A stretch of DNA of 64,000 nucleotides from Gottfriedia sp049568075 (GTDB lineage: Bacteria > Bacillota > Bacilli > Bacillales > Bacillaceae_G). Position 1 is the first letter of the stretch, and each line of letters opens with the position of its first letter. Below the pieces are notes generated by a model. That model worked only from the letters and a program-made list of their open reading frames with translations, did not search any database and was not told the DNA's origin. This document shows, in pieces, positions 52,114-60,748 of the stretch. Position numbers and translations under genes: made by a program. Location: the NCBI GenBank assembly GCA_049568075.1, contig CP144911.1. The stretch is one strand, 5' to 3'.

Positions 52114-53151
52114 ATGTTTAAAAAGTACATGCTTAAAGTATTTTTTCTAGTTAGTACAATACTATTAATATCTGGATGTCAAAGTCAAAATGAAGATATA
52201 GTAATTGAAAAAAAACATAAAAAAATTACCGTATTAACAGGGAATGAAGAGGTTGTAACAAACGAGTTAGCCCTTGAGAAAATAGATCGTTATGAGGGTA
52301 TTCGTGGGACGGATTGGTTGGATGATCATACAATTTTAACTGAACAAAAAAATACAAAATTACCAAAATCAGTAATGACAGATAATGGTGATTATACTTA
52401 TCACATTAATTTATTCTCATATGATCTAAACACAAACAAATCAAAAGTATTAGCAAGCGAGGAGCATGATCAAGTAGGTGCCGTTATTTCGCCTGATAAA
52501 AAGCATATTTTCTATAAACAAACAGAGGATGGAAATTCCGGTACAGGTTTTATTATAAATTCTGACGGAACTGGGAAGGTTAAAGTGTCAGAGCCTGATA
52601 CTATTTATGCATTTGCGACAGAAGGACGATGGATCGACAAACAGACAATCATTTATTCAACAATATTTCAGCAAATGTATTCGGCTGATCTAAATGGACA
52701 AGTAAATAAGATTGATGCTAGCTCTGATAAAGTTAATTTAATAAGAAAAAAATACAACGAGCAAAAAGTTGAATGGGTTATTCCATCACCAAATCAAAAG
52801 CAATTCGCTATTGTTAGAAAAATTGCAGCCACGAAAAGAGAGTTGTTCATTACCGATGAAAATGGAAGAAAAACCGTATCTTTAGCTACGGGAACTCAAA
52901 TTTTCGGTGCAGGTTGGTCGCCAAACTCTAAAACATTAGCTTTTTCCGTAATTTCGGAAGATAAGGGAGAAAGAGGATTATTCGTGATCGATGTCAAATC
53001 TAGAAAGATAACACAATTATCGACTGATTTAGACGAGATTGCTGGGCCAATTACTTGGAGTCCATCCGGTAAAAAAATATTGGTTTCTAAAGTGATGTTA
53101 AAAGAAAATCAAAATGAATTTGTGGCATATGTTTTAACATTGAAAAGTTAA
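52114..53151 (+). CDS. Lipoprotein with TolB-like beta-propeller
   Basis: 345 residues. Lipobox ISGC (Cys in LLISGCQSQ) marks an anchored lipoprotein. The body has WD40/TolB-like blades with repeated SPDKKHIFY, SPNQKQFAI, SPNSKTLAF and SPSGKKILV signatures. It probably binds a ligand or partner at the cell surface. ATG 52114 follows AGGAAGGTGA. Downstream of the two-component genes, so perhaps an accessory sensor or regulated product. Confidence 0.83.
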   Translation: MFKKYMLKVFFLVSTILLISGCQSQNEDIVIEKKHKKITVLTGNEEVVTNELALEKIDRYEGIRGTDWLDDHTILTEQKNTKLPKSVMTDNGDYTYHINLFSYDLNTNKSKVLASEEHDQVGAVISPDKKHIFYKQTEDGNSGTGFIINSDGTGKVKVSEPDTIYAFATEGRWIDKQTIIYSTIFQQMYSADLNGQVNKIDASSDKVNLIRKKYNEQKVEWVIPSPNQKQFAIVRKIAATKRELFITDENGRKTVSLATGTQIFGAGWSPNSKTLAFSVISEDKGERGLFVIDVKSRKITQLSTDLDEIAGPITWSPSGKKILVSKVMLKENQNEFVAYVLTLKS

Positions 53152-53174
53152 GAAACGAAATAGTTTCTTCTATA

Positions 53175-53208
53175 AGAAAGTGAGGGGAAAGTTCACTTTC
53201 TCTTTTTT
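53175..53208 (+). terminator. Terminator of the two-component/lipoprotein unit
   Basis: AGAAAGTGA / TCACTTTCT stem, then CTTTTTT. Confidence 0.87.
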
Positions 53209-53468
53209 CTCTTGAGTAGGTATAAATTAGCAGCGAGGAGGCGTGGTCACCAATTTTAGGACTAAAGTATAAGTTCAACTACGTCTCTGCCTTCGCTTAG
53301 TCTCGTCAGTCGACGAGTATTCTTTATCAATATTTTGAGCGAAAATCTTTGTCTAAATGTGGTAGGGGAGGTTCAGGCATCCGTACTAAAAAGAAATAGA
53401 TTTTTTTACTTCACTAATAATCGAAAATATATTTCTAGCAAAGATATAAAAAGGAGAAATAAAAACAT
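53209..53468. other. Intergenic stretch with a GC-richer patch
   Basis: About 260 bases. Bases 53230-53390 are visibly richer in G and C than the surroundings and contain CTCGTC-AGTC-GACGAG (hairpin). On the minus strand a short frame reads KIGDHASSLLIYTYSRE. It matches no riboswitch consensus I know and may be debris of a lost gene. Confidence 0.4.
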
Positions 53469-54665
53469 ATGAGGAGTCGGAAGGATAAAGATACTGAAAA
53501 AAGAAATAGTAAAAAAATATTTATATGGATTATGATATTAGTTCTATTTGGCTGTATATCAGGATTTAGTTATTTTGTTTATAAGAAAGTTTATGAAGAA
53601 AGCAATTTAGTAAAAAACGAGACGACTAAAAATAAAGTAGTAGATAAACCAAAATCGATTAAAAAGCCAGCTATAAAGCCACCAGTTCAAAAGCCAGAAA
53701 ATAACAATACGGCAAAACCAGAAAACATAGAAACGACTATAAAAATTAGCGCAGCTGGCGATTTTACACTTGGATCAGATGAGGATTTTCAATATATTAA
53801 TTCTTTTCCAGCAGAAGCAAATAAAAATGGATTAGCTTATTTTACAAAAGGGCTAAATAATATCTTTAAACAAGATGATTTATCTACTGTTAATTTAGAA
53901 ACGACGTTAACAAATGCAAAGATAAGAGCAACTAAAACATTTCGCTTTAAAGGGAACCCTTCTTATGCAAAAATATTAACTTTAAGTGGTATTGAAGCGG
54001 TCAATTTAGCTAACAACCATAGTCATGATTATTTGCAAAAAGGTTTTGAAGATACGATTAACAATTTAAAAAAAGAAAAGATAGGTTATTTTGGCTATAA
54101 CGACCAATATGTAACAACGATTAAAGGTGTTAAGGTTGCTGCACTAGGTTATGAAGGCTGGAATGATTCACCTGAAATAAGGATTAAAATTAATAATGAT
54201 ATACAAAGTTTAAGAAAAAGTGGCGTGAAAATTATTCTAATCCATTTCCATTGGGGGATCGAACGAGATTATGTACCGAATAGTACACAAAAGAATTTAG
54301 CCCATTATGCAATCGACCATGGAGCGGATTTAATAGTTGGCCATCACCCACATGTTGTTCAAGGAATTGAAGAGTATAAAGGGAAATTTATCGTATATAG
54401 TTTAGGGAATTTTATGTTCGGAGGAAATAAAAATCCAAAAGATAAAGATACATTTGTTTTCCAACAAACTTTTCATCTAAATAATGGAATACTCACAGAT
54501 CAAAAAGAAATAAGAGTTGTACCATTTTCAATTTCTTCAGTTTCTAGCCGAAACAATTATCAACCATTATTTTTAAAAGGCTCTGAAGAACAAAGAGTTA
54601 AGAAAAAAATAATCGATGTTTCAAATAAGATTCATGGATCTAGTTGGACTCAATATGAAAAATAA
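53469..54665 (+). CDS. CapA/PgsA-like metallophosphoesterase-fold protein
   Basis: 398 residues. One N-terminal transmembrane helix (about 17-37), a Lys/Pro/Asn-rich linker, then a CapA domain: AAGDFTLGS, VNLETTLT, NLANNHSHDYL, LIHFHWGIE, GADLIVGHHPHV, YSLGNFMFGG. The metal-binding Asp, Asn and His set of the calcineurin-like fold is present. CapA/PgsA proteins take part in poly-gamma-glutamate export or anchoring. No pgsB/pgsC genes are nearby, so this is a stand-alone member of unknown role. Confidence 0.87.
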   Translation: MRSRKDKDTEKRNSKKIFIWIMILVLFGCISGFSYFVYKKVYEESNLVKNETTKNKVVDKPKSIKKPAIKPPVQKPENNNTAKPENIETTIKISAAGDFTLGSDEDFQYINSFPAEANKNGLAYFTKGLNNIFKQDDLSTVNLETTLTNAKIRATKTFRFKGNPSYAKILTLSGIEAVNLANNHSHDYLQKGFEDTINNLKKEKIGYFGYNDQYVTTIKGVKVAALGYEGWNDSPEIRIKINNDIQSLRKSGVKIILIHFHWGIERDYVPNSTQKNLAHYAIDHGADLIVGHHPHVVQGIEEYKGKFIVYSLGNFMFGGNKNPKDKDTFVFQQTFHLNNGILTDQKEIRVVPFSISSVSSRNNYQPLFLKGSEEQRVKKKIIDVSNKIHGSSWTQYEK

Positions 54666-54678
54666 ACAGACAAAATAG

Positions 54679-54708
54679 AGCAATCCTTAAAAAGGGTTGC
54701 TTTTTTTA
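54679..54708 (+). terminator. Terminator of the CapA gene
   Basis: AGCAATCCTT / AAGGGTTGCT stem with one G-U pair, then seven T. Confidence 0.88.
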
Positions 54709-54861
54709 ATACGATATACTTTTAGAAATAATGTTATAGGTACAAGTCCTTATTTAAAAGGATAATGCTATTTTTTGGAAGGATTTTCTTCTTTTATAAC
54801 GAATCAAAAGAATAACCTAATAGTAAGTTGATTGCCAAATAAAATTTAGGAGGAATAAGAA

Positions 54862-55152
54862 ATGAATCTACAGTTTATTGAATTCCTTAGTATTATTTTC
54901 GTATCCTTGATTTTATCTGTGTGGGTAGAGGTTAAAATGCAAAATAAAACACACAATGTTTTAGCTACAATGTCGATTGCATTTAATATTAACCTATTCA
55001 TCTTAGGCATTGCGAGTATTTGGTGGATCCTTAATTCTAGTGATAATGCAAGCCTGCTTTTGGGTATTCAGTTATTATTAGCAGCATTTTTTGGAATTTT
55101 ATTAATTAACATTGGAGTATTCTTCTTTGTTAGAAATAGGGTAGTTTCGTAA
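54862..55152 (+). CDS. Small membrane protein with three predicted spans
   Basis: 96 residues with hydrophobic helices at about 5-22, 35-56 and 64-90. No family recognised. AGGAGGAA ribosome site; own terminator downstream. Confidence 0.65.
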   Translation: MNLQFIEFLSIIFVSLILSVWVEVKMQNKTHNVLATMSIAFNINLFILGIASIWWILNSSDNASLLLGIQLLLAAFFGILLINIGVFFFVRNRVVS

Positions 55153-55206
55153 AATTTATTATGCTCGATCAGGTAGTTAAGTTTAGATAGACTTTAATTT
55201 AAATCT

Positions 55207-55241
55207 AGCATTACTCTATTTTAAATGAGTAATGCTTTTTA
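55207..55241 (+). terminator. Terminator
   Basis: 10-bp stem AGCATTACTC / GAGTAATGCT followed by TTTT. Confidence 0.88.
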
Positions 55242-55280
55242 TTTTTGAAGTTTTAACAAGGAGAAAGATGAGGAGAAATC

Positions 55281-55748
55281 ATGGAATTATACATTAGTTA
55301 TATGACAGAGTCTTACGCTACAGAAATTCTTAATTGGAGCTATGCTCCCCCTTACGATTTTTATAATAATGAATTGTCTCAAGAAGGACTAGATGAACTA
55401 GTAAATAATCAGTATTTAGCAGTTATTGACCAAAATGAGAAATTAATTGGCTTTTATTGTATTGGTCAGTCAGCTCAAGTACCAAAAGGGAACGAGTTTG
55501 ATGTATATGAAAAAAGGATGGTTGATATTGGATTAGGAGTTAGACCAGATCTAACAGGGAAAGGATTTGGGAGTGAATTTTTCAAGTTTATTCTTGAAAG
55601 AATTCATGAAACGACTAATCTTTTTACACTCAGATTAACAGTTGCTAAGTTTAATAAAAGAGCAATTAGACTTTATGAAAATTTTGGATTTAAAGAGGAA
55701 AATGAGTTTTGTTCTGAGCGTGCTGGATTTATAACGATGGTAAGATGA
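55281..55748 (+). CDS. GNAT-family N-acetyltransferase
   Basis: 155 residues. Motif A VDIGLGVRPDLTGKGFGSEF with acetyl-CoA loop and motif B LRLTVAKFNKRAIRLYENFG are clear. Starts LYISYMTESYATEILNWSY as in several Bacillus acetyltransferases of unknown substrate. GAGGAG ribosome site. Confidence 0.86.
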   Translation: MELYISYMTESYATEILNWSYAPPYDFYNNELSQEGLDELVNNQYLAVIDQNEKLIGFYCIGQSAQVPKGNEFDVYEKRMVDIGLGVRPDLTGKGFGSEFFKFILERIHETTNLFTLRLTVAKFNKRAIRLYENFGFKEENEFCSERAGFITMVR

Positions 55749-55755
55749 AACTAAA

Positions 55756-55790
55756 TATCCCCCAGATTTTATTTAACTGTCTGGGGGATA
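55756..55790. terminator. Terminator shared by convergent genes
   Basis: 11-bp stem TATCCCCCAGA / TCTGGGGGATA with a 13-base loop; T-rich on the minus side. Confidence 0.78.
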
Positions 55791-55793
55791 GCT

Positions 55794-57893
55794 TTAGCTC
55801 ATAAACTCACTTACTATTAAATCATAACGGTATGGAGTAACTTCTTCATTGAATGAAAATACTGTATCTGCTTCATCTTTGTTCGTAACATGCTCGCCAC
55901 GGGCAACTGCATGTAACTCTAATAGTTCATAAAGAGAAATACTATTCTTTTCAGTCATAGCTTCAGTTAGTATTGCTAAACTATTCGAATTACTTTTTGC
56001 GTTGTTATAGTATTCAATATTGTCTAGTAAACCTAAATCACACCAAATAACTTTCTGTTCGAAAGTATCAAAAATTAGTGGAATACTAATTTTTTGATCA
56101 TTTGCTAGATCGAAGCGATCCATTACAGTACTAGGCTCAAAGACCTTGCCAGACTTGAAATCATCTCTTAGCATCCAGCCAGCAAAACAACTAGGTAAAT
56201 TACAAAATGAATGATCTGAAAAACTATTTACACTTAATACAACATAACGAATCCCATTATTTTTAAGTGTAGGAATATGGCAGTCTATGAACTCACTAGC
56301 CCCTTTAGGAGCACTTGTGAAATCACCACTGTGATAACATTTAAGCTGTTTACTTTTTAGTTCATAGTAAGAGATATCACTTATATAATTAAAATTATCA
56401 TCGTAAAATACTGCACTTAAATCAATATCAACATTTCCTGTATGTACTCCATTTACATCTCCTTCTTTCCAATAAAGAAAGAATCTAATAATATCACCTT
56501 CACCAATCTGAATAGTTGAACCTCGAGGTATTGTTCTAAGCGACTTACTTGCCGAGCGCAATCCAGTAGGTAATGTAAAGTTACGATAGGACTCATCGAT
56601 CCATACCTTGCCAAGAGATTCTTTAACAGAAAAACGTACGGACAAAGTTTTTTTAATAAGATTTAAAACAGCATCAATTATAACTTCGCTAAGTTTTGTT
56701 ATTTTATTTTCAATTGCATAGAGTTTCGCAATATTTCCTTTAGGAAAAAAGGTGCGAATTCTTCTCTCATCATTACGTTTATTAAAATGATTCCATAGAC
56801 TCAATAAAACCGGAGTTGAAACATCTTTACAAACGTTTGAAAACTGTGAAACAATATATTGCTGATCATTTTCTTCAGTAAATGAACGTAAAACAAAATC
56901 TAGTTTTCTAGCAAACTCACCAGGACGTTTTATTAATTCACTTGTTAAATTAGTGAGATTCTTTTCACTTAAGTATTTAGTAATTTTACTTTGGTATGTG
57001 CTTACTTGCTTTTTGTTTCTAAGGATATTGAATAAATTTTCAGCATGAGGAAAACGCTTTGAATATTCACCAGGATGTAGTTTTTCTCCAATTCTTATCC
57101 ATACGTTTCGTCTTTTAACCATTTCTTCAATTGCATGAGGGATTTCATTTAATAATGAAAGTACGAATTTACGCTCTTTTCTACTAAATGATTTAAATTT
57201 TGTATTCATGCTTAAAGAAGGATCACCATCACTTAATGCAACACAAAAGCGTAAAATATCTGTTGCCGTTTTTAAATAATTTCCGATTTCATTTTCACTT
57301 ATTTTTTTAGATTGATACAAAAGTTTTAGGACTATAACCATTTTTTCTTTTGACAAAAATAGTTCTGGAAGTAAGTTTAATGGTTTATTTTGAGCTAGGA
57401 GTACAAATTGAATATCCTCAATGTCTTGGGCTTTAAAAGAACCAGTACTATCAATTAATCTTTTAATAATTTGAATTAGATCATCTTGTTTTGCAAGATT
57501 AATTATTTTTAGATTTTTTTTATTTCTAAGCGGTGGTCGTTTTTGAATTAGAGTAAGAGGCTGAACATCAAATATATAATACAATAAGCTATTGATATAT
57601 AATTCCGCTTCATCAATTTTCATTACGTCATTAGGAAAGTTTTTGTAAAAAGGAATATGGTCAACATTATAGCCTAATTCATTCGTAATCGTTCCCTTGA
57701 AATCTATAAACCAAGCTATAAATTCTTGATCGTTCCATGTTTGTAAAATTTCAATAAGCTCAAGTGAAAAAGTATAACCGAACGCTTCTAGTTGCTTCAA
57801 GGCTGTTGCAAGTAATGGTTTTGGGAGGTTGTTTTCTTGTTTTTCGATATAGAGGGAATTTTTTCTTCGGAAAAGGATGTTTGTTTGATTCAT
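55794..57893 (-). CDS. Large TerD-domain stress protein (MXAN_6230/SCO0854-like C-terminal part)
   Basis: 699 residues, cytosolic. The N-terminal two thirds is helical and of no named fold. The region from about 440 holds a TerD-like beta-sandwich: IRFFLYWKEGDVNG, VDIDLSAVFYDDNFN, CYHSGDFTSAPKGASEF, IRYVVLSVNSF and CFAGWMLRDDF, with the Asp-rich turns that bind calcium. The end LHAVARGEHVTNKDEADTVF resembles the MXAN_6230/SCO0854 family. TerD proteins belong to tellurite/phage/stress systems; no TerA, C, E or Z partner is in the window. Expression seems gated by a long structured leader with terminator (57917-57996). Confidence 0.72.
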   Translation of the reverse strand: MNQTNILFRRKNSLYIEKQENNLPKPLLATALKQLEAFGYTFSLELIEILQTWNDQEFIAWFIDFKGTITNELGYNVDHIPFYKNFPNDVMKIDEAELYINSLLYYIFDVQPLTLIQKRPPLRNKKNLKIINLAKQDDLIQIIKRLIDSTGSFKAQDIEDIQFVLLAQNKPLNLLPELFLSKEKMVIVLKLLYQSKKISENEIGNYLKTATDILRFCVALSDGDPSLSMNTKFKSFSRKERKFVLSLLNEIPHAIEEMVKRRNVWIRIGEKLHPGEYSKRFPHAENLFNILRNKKQVSTYQSKITKYLSEKNLTNLTSELIKRPGEFARKLDFVLRSFTEENDQQYIVSQFSNVCKDVSTPVLLSLWNHFNKRNDERRIRTFFPKGNIAKLYAIENKITKLSEVIIDAVLNLIKKTLSVRFSVKESLGKVWIDESYRNFTLPTGLRSASKSLRTIPRGSTIQIGEGDIIRFFLYWKEGDVNGVHTGNVDIDLSAVFYDDNFNYISDISYYELKSKQLKCYHSGDFTSAPKGASEFIDCHIPTLKNNGIRYVVLSVNSFSDHSFCNLPSCFAGWMLRDDFKSGKVFEPSTVMDRFDLANDQKISIPLIFDTFEQKVIWCDLGLLDNIEYYNNAKSNSNSLAILTEAMTEKNSISLYELLELHAVARGEHVTNKDEADTVFSFNEEVTPYRYDLIVSEFMS

Positions 57894-57916
57894 GTATAGC
57901 CTCCAAATTTTATAAT

Positions 57917-57996
57917 AAAAAAACGAGGAAATTATTGAATCTAGAAAAAGTACTTAGAGTACAAACCTAATAGAAGGAAGATTCAATATAGCCTCG
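57917..57996 (-). terminator. Terminator hairpin in the leader of the TerD-domain gene
   Basis: On the minus strand CGAGGCTATATTGAAT pairs with ATTCAATAATTTCCTCG, followed by TTTTTTT, about 25 bases before the start codon. The hairpin's large loop contains a further GTAC-centred stem. Confidence 0.75.
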
Positions 57997-58093
57997 TAAC
58001 CTTATCAATTCTGATAAGGAATACAGGAAAGAGACCCGCTAGACGCTCTAATCAGTGAATGTAGAAGGAAGCTGAGTCATAGCCTGTTTTATT
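57997..58093 (-). promoter_or_regulatory. Structured 5' leader RNA of the TerD-domain gene (possible riboregulator)
   Basis: About 100 bases of transcribed leader upstream of the leader terminator, with a perfect hairpin CCTTATC-AGAATT-GATAAGG (58000-58019) and a G/C-richer part around 58030-58060. A structured element followed by an intrinsic terminator before the start codon is the plan of a transcriptional riboswitch or attenuator. It matches none of the classes I can recognise. Confidence 0.5.
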
Positions 58094-58122
58094 AGTTTAG
58101 TATGTATGAAAGCGTTTTGCAA
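58094..58122 (-). promoter_or_regulatory. Candidate promoter with overlapping cre-like site
   Basis: Minus-strand TTGCAA (58117-58122), 17-base spacer, TAAACT (58094-58099). The spacer and -35 overlap ATGAAAGCGTTTTGC (58106-58120), which has the AAGCGTTTT heart of a cre but diverges at one end. Confidence 0.45.
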
Positions 58123-58214
58123 CAGATAACATAGTCTTGTTGATGAATGTAAGGTATTTTTTCGATTTATAATAATTTAATTACTCGAGGTAAAAATAAG
58201 TACGTAAAATTAAA

Positions 58215-58244
58215 TTGACATGAAACCAAACGGTTGTATATAAT
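58215..58244 (+). promoter_or_regulatory. Sigma-A promoter of the SRPBCC-ArsR operon
   Basis: Perfect TTGACA (58215-58220) and TATAAT (58239-58244) with an 18-base spacer. The spacer holds the first operator AACC-AAAC-GGTT. Confidence 0.9.
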
Positions 58245-58265
58245 TTCAAATATAACCAAAAGGTT
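58224..58265. promoter_or_regulatory. Double operator, probably for the ArsR-type repressor
   Basis: Two matching inverted repeats, AACC-AAAC-GGTT (58224-58235) and AACC-AAAA-GGTT (58254-58265), exactly 30 bases apart, one inside the promoter spacer and one at the transcription start. Autorepression by the downstream ArsR-type protein is the natural reading. Confidence 0.8.
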
Positions 58266-58292
58266 TTATATTAACTAGAAAGAAGGATTGAA

Positions 58293-58718
58293 ATGGGCGT
58301 ACAAAACCAAGTTGAAGATATTAAACAAACTCTTATATATAATGCACCTATTCAAAAAGTTTGGGAAGTCGTATCAACATCGGAAGGTATATCTGCATGG
58401 TTCATGCCAAATGATTTTAAACCAGTCGTAGGTCACGTTTTTCATTTGCAAGGTCCATTCGGTCCATCACCTTGTAAAGTTTTAGAAATTGATGAACCAA
58501 ATCGAGTATCATTTACTTGGGATGTTGATGGATGGGTAGTATCATTTAATTTAAAAGATTTAGGGGATCAAACTGAATTTACGTTAATCCATAGTGGATG
58601 GAAAACTGCTGATGAAATTCTTCCAAAACCAAACCAAAAAAGTGGTATAGTACGCGACAATATGAATGGTGGTTGGACTGGTATTGTTCAGAAGCTTAAA
58701 AAGGTTGTTGAAAACTAG
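58293..58718 (+). CDS. SRPBCC/AHSA1-type protein
   Basis: 141 residues: QTLIYNAPIQKVWEVVSTSE and WFMPNDFKPVVGHVF at the start, VSFTWDVDGWVVSF in the middle, FTLIHSGWKTADEI near the end, the START-like fold of AHSA1 proteins. Co-transcribed with the ArsR-type gene, overlapping it by one base; this SRPBCC-ArsR pairing is widespread and suggests the SRPBCC protein handles a small ligand sensed by the repressor. It is a distant paralogue of the gene at 34519. Confidence 0.88.
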   Translation: MGVQNQVEDIKQTLIYNAPIQKVWEVVSTSEGISAWFMPNDFKPVVGHVFHLQGPFGPSPCKVLEIDEPNRVSFTWDVDGWVVSFNLKDLGDQTEFTLIHSGWKTADEILPKPNQKSGIVRDNMNGGWTGIVQKLKKVVEN

Positions 58719-59089
58719 TGTCCAGTTCTGCACAAAAATATGACGTATTTCAAGCGATCGCCGATCCTACTAGAAGAGAAGTACTTAAATTATTAGCTAA
58801 TAATGAATTGCCGATTTCAGAGATATCAAGTAATTTTCCAATGAGTCGAACAGCAATTGCAAAACATCTCTATATCCTTTCAGAAGCTGAATTAATTAGT
58901 GGAAGAAAAGTTGGCAGAGAAAAAAGATATAAACTACAACCAGAAGCATTTTTAGAGATTAAACAATGGTTATCATATTACGAGCAATTTTGGGCAAATA
59001 AATTATCCATTTTACAACATCTAGTTGAAAATAAAGAAGATCAAAGTATAAAACTAGTTAAATCAAATATAGACAATAATGAAGAGTAA
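58718..59089 (+). CDS. ArsR-family winged-helix repressor
   Basis: 123 residues. YDVFQAIADPTRREVLKLL and the recognition helix MSRTAIAKHLYILSEAELI are standard for ArsR/SmtB proteins; there is no CxC metal site, so it likely senses something other than a metal. GTG 58718 overlaps the previous stop (TAGTG). It probably binds the twin AACC-N4-GGTT sites at its own promoter. Confidence 0.9.
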   Translation: MSSSAQKYDVFQAIADPTRREVLKLLANNELPISEISSNFPMSRTAIAKHLYILSEAELISGRKVGREKRYKLQPEAFLEIKQWLSYYEQFWANKLSILQHLVENKEDQSIKLVKSNIDNNEE

Positions 59090-59093
59090 TTTC

Positions 59094-59126
59094 AAAACGA
59101 ATCTAAAGTAGGTTCGTTTTTTTTTG
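59094..59126 (+). terminator. Terminator of the SRPBCC-ArsR operon
   Basis: AAAACGAA / TTCGTTTT stem followed by a long T run. Confidence 0.87.
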
Positions 59127-59215
59127 CATAGACATTTTTAGTTATATCTATATAATAAACTAATGTGGCAAAAAATTATTATGAATGAATAGGATCATAC
59201 TTGAGGAGTTAAGCA

Positions 59216-60379
59216 ATGCATAAAAGTATATATATTTTAGCTATTGCAACATTTGTAGCAGGAACTGTTGAGTTTATTATTACTGGTTTACTGTCAATGA
59301 TTGCAGGGGATTTACATGTTTCAGTTGGTGCGGTTGGTCAACTAGTTTCAATTTTTTCAGTAGTATTTGCTTTTGGGGCTCCTATTTTTATAGCGATCAC
59401 TTCAAAAATAGAACGTAAAAAATTACTATTAATTGCATTAGCAGTATTTTTCTTAGGAAATATTCTTTCCATTATTAGTCCGAATTTCGCTGTATTATTA
59501 ATCGCACGTATTATACTTGCAGCAAGTTGCTCAGTTGTAATAGTTGTTTCAATAACGACCGCAACAAACATCGTTTCGCCTGAAATAAGAGGTAGAGCAA
59601 TTGGCGTTATTTTTATGGGGATCAGTTCATCTCTAGTTTTTGGTGTCCCTTTGGGTACAGTAATTGGAGAAAACTTCGGTTGGAGAATGACATTTGTTTT
59701 AGTTGGTTTATTAAGCTTATTGGCTATGCTAGGGGTTTATAAATTTTTACCAAAAGTTAAAGGTCAGCCTACAATCCCATTGATTAAACAAGTAGCAACA
59801 CTAAAAAATAAACGTATTTTATCGATTCAACTAATTTCTTTTTTACAATTAACAGGACATTTTACAATTTATACTTACTTTACACCATACTTAATGAAAA
59901 CGATGGGATTATCTACTAATATGATCAGTATTGTTTTACTAGTATTTGGTATGGCAGGAATTTTAGGCGGATGGTTAGGTGGTTGGTCTACTGATAAATT
60001 TGGTGGAAGTAAAACATTAGTGTTTAATTTAGGGTTATTAGCTATTTCTATTTTAACTTTAACATTCGCTCCTAGTTCGATTATTAGTTTATTTATTATA
60101 GTTGTTCTTTGGGGAACTGTATCTTGGTCAATTAGTCCAGCAGTTCAAGATAGTCTAGCGAGGGTGGCAAAAGATTCGGCTGATATTCAAGTTGGATTAA
60201 ATAACTCTTTTTCTCATACAGGAATCGCTTTAGGTTCAAGTTTAGGTGGGATTCTAATTACTCAATATGCAGTAACAATGAACGCATTTGTAGGAGGAAT
60301 TATTGTTATTTTTGCTTTACTTTCTGCGATTTATTCTTTTGTTTTAACAAATAAAGTGAATGAGACTAAATTAATATAA
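59216..60379 (+). CDS. MFS efflux transporter (DHA1/AraJ-like)
   Basis: 387 residues with twelve spans. Starts IATFVAGTVEFIITGLLSMI, typical of the AraJ/YdhP-like DHA1 drug and sugar efflux group; motif A-like ERKKLLLIA between helices 2 and 3; the second half repeats GGWLGGWSTDKFGGSK. Likely exports a drug, nucleoside or sugar. GAGGAG ribosome site. Single gene after the ArsR operon. Confidence 0.88.
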   Translation: MHKSIYILAIATFVAGTVEFIITGLLSMIAGDLHVSVGAVGQLVSIFSVVFAFGAPIFIAITSKIERKKLLLIALAVFFLGNILSIISPNFAVLLIARIILAASCSVVIVVSITTATNIVSPEIRGRAIGVIFMGISSSLVFGVPLGTVIGENFGWRMTFVLVGLLSLLAMLGVYKFLPKVKGQPTIPLIKQVATLKNKRILSIQLISFLQLTGHFTIYTYFTPYLMKTMGLSTNMISIVLLVFGMAGILGGWLGGWSTDKFGGSKTLVFNLGLLAISILTLTFAPSSIISLFIIVVLWGTVSWSISPAVQDSLARVAKDSADIQVGLNNSFSHTGIALGSSLGGILITQYAVTMNAFVGGIIVIFALLSAIYSFVLTNKVNETKLI

Positions 60380-60385
60380 AAAAAT

Positions 60386-60418
60386 GAAACGATGCGTTTT
60401 TTATTGCATCGTTTTTAT
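60386..60418 (+). terminator. Terminator of the MFS gene
   Basis: AAACGATGC / GCATCGTTT stem followed by TTTA. Confidence 0.87.
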
Positions 60419-60496
60419 TATTTATTTTCCAGAATTGGATATTCTAATAATGAAGTTTTATAGAACAAAACTAATATTAATTAGAAGGTGATTTTA

Positions 60497-60634
60497 ATGG
60501 AAAATAAACCTGTACATTATGATGGTAGCGGAATTAATGAAGAAACAATAGAACAAAATTACCAACAAAAGGATTTTCAAGTAACAGAAGAAATGAGAAA
60601 TAACATAAGTGGAAATCCTTATATTTTTGAGTAA
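60497..60634 (+). CDS. Very small acidic protein (45 residues)
   Basis: ATG 60497 to TAA 60634 behind AGAAGGTGA, with its own terminator, both signs of a real gene. The product (starts MENKPVHYDGSGINEE, ends GNPYIFE) is polar, acidic and probably disordered. No family recognised. Confidence 0.65.
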   Translation: MENKPVHYDGSGINEETIEQNYQQKDFQVTEEMRNNISGNPYIFE

Positions 60635-60640
60635 TATTTG

Positions 60641-60672
60641 AAAGCGATACATTGAGTATCGCTTTTTTTTTT
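60641..60672 (+). terminator. Terminator of the 45-residue gene
   Basis: AAAGCGATAC / GTATCGCTTT stem with five-base loop and ten T. Confidence 0.92.
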
Positions 60673-60748
60673 ATTTACATTTTTTGAATTTGTCTATATT
60701 AATTAACTCTTTCATCAAATATGATTAATAGAAGAAGGAGTGGGAAAA

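Noticed and set aside
53209..53468. T-box or other known riboswitch before CapA
   Set aside because: No match to T-box, SAM, TPP or yybP-ykoY consensus segments; the region follows a clear terminator.
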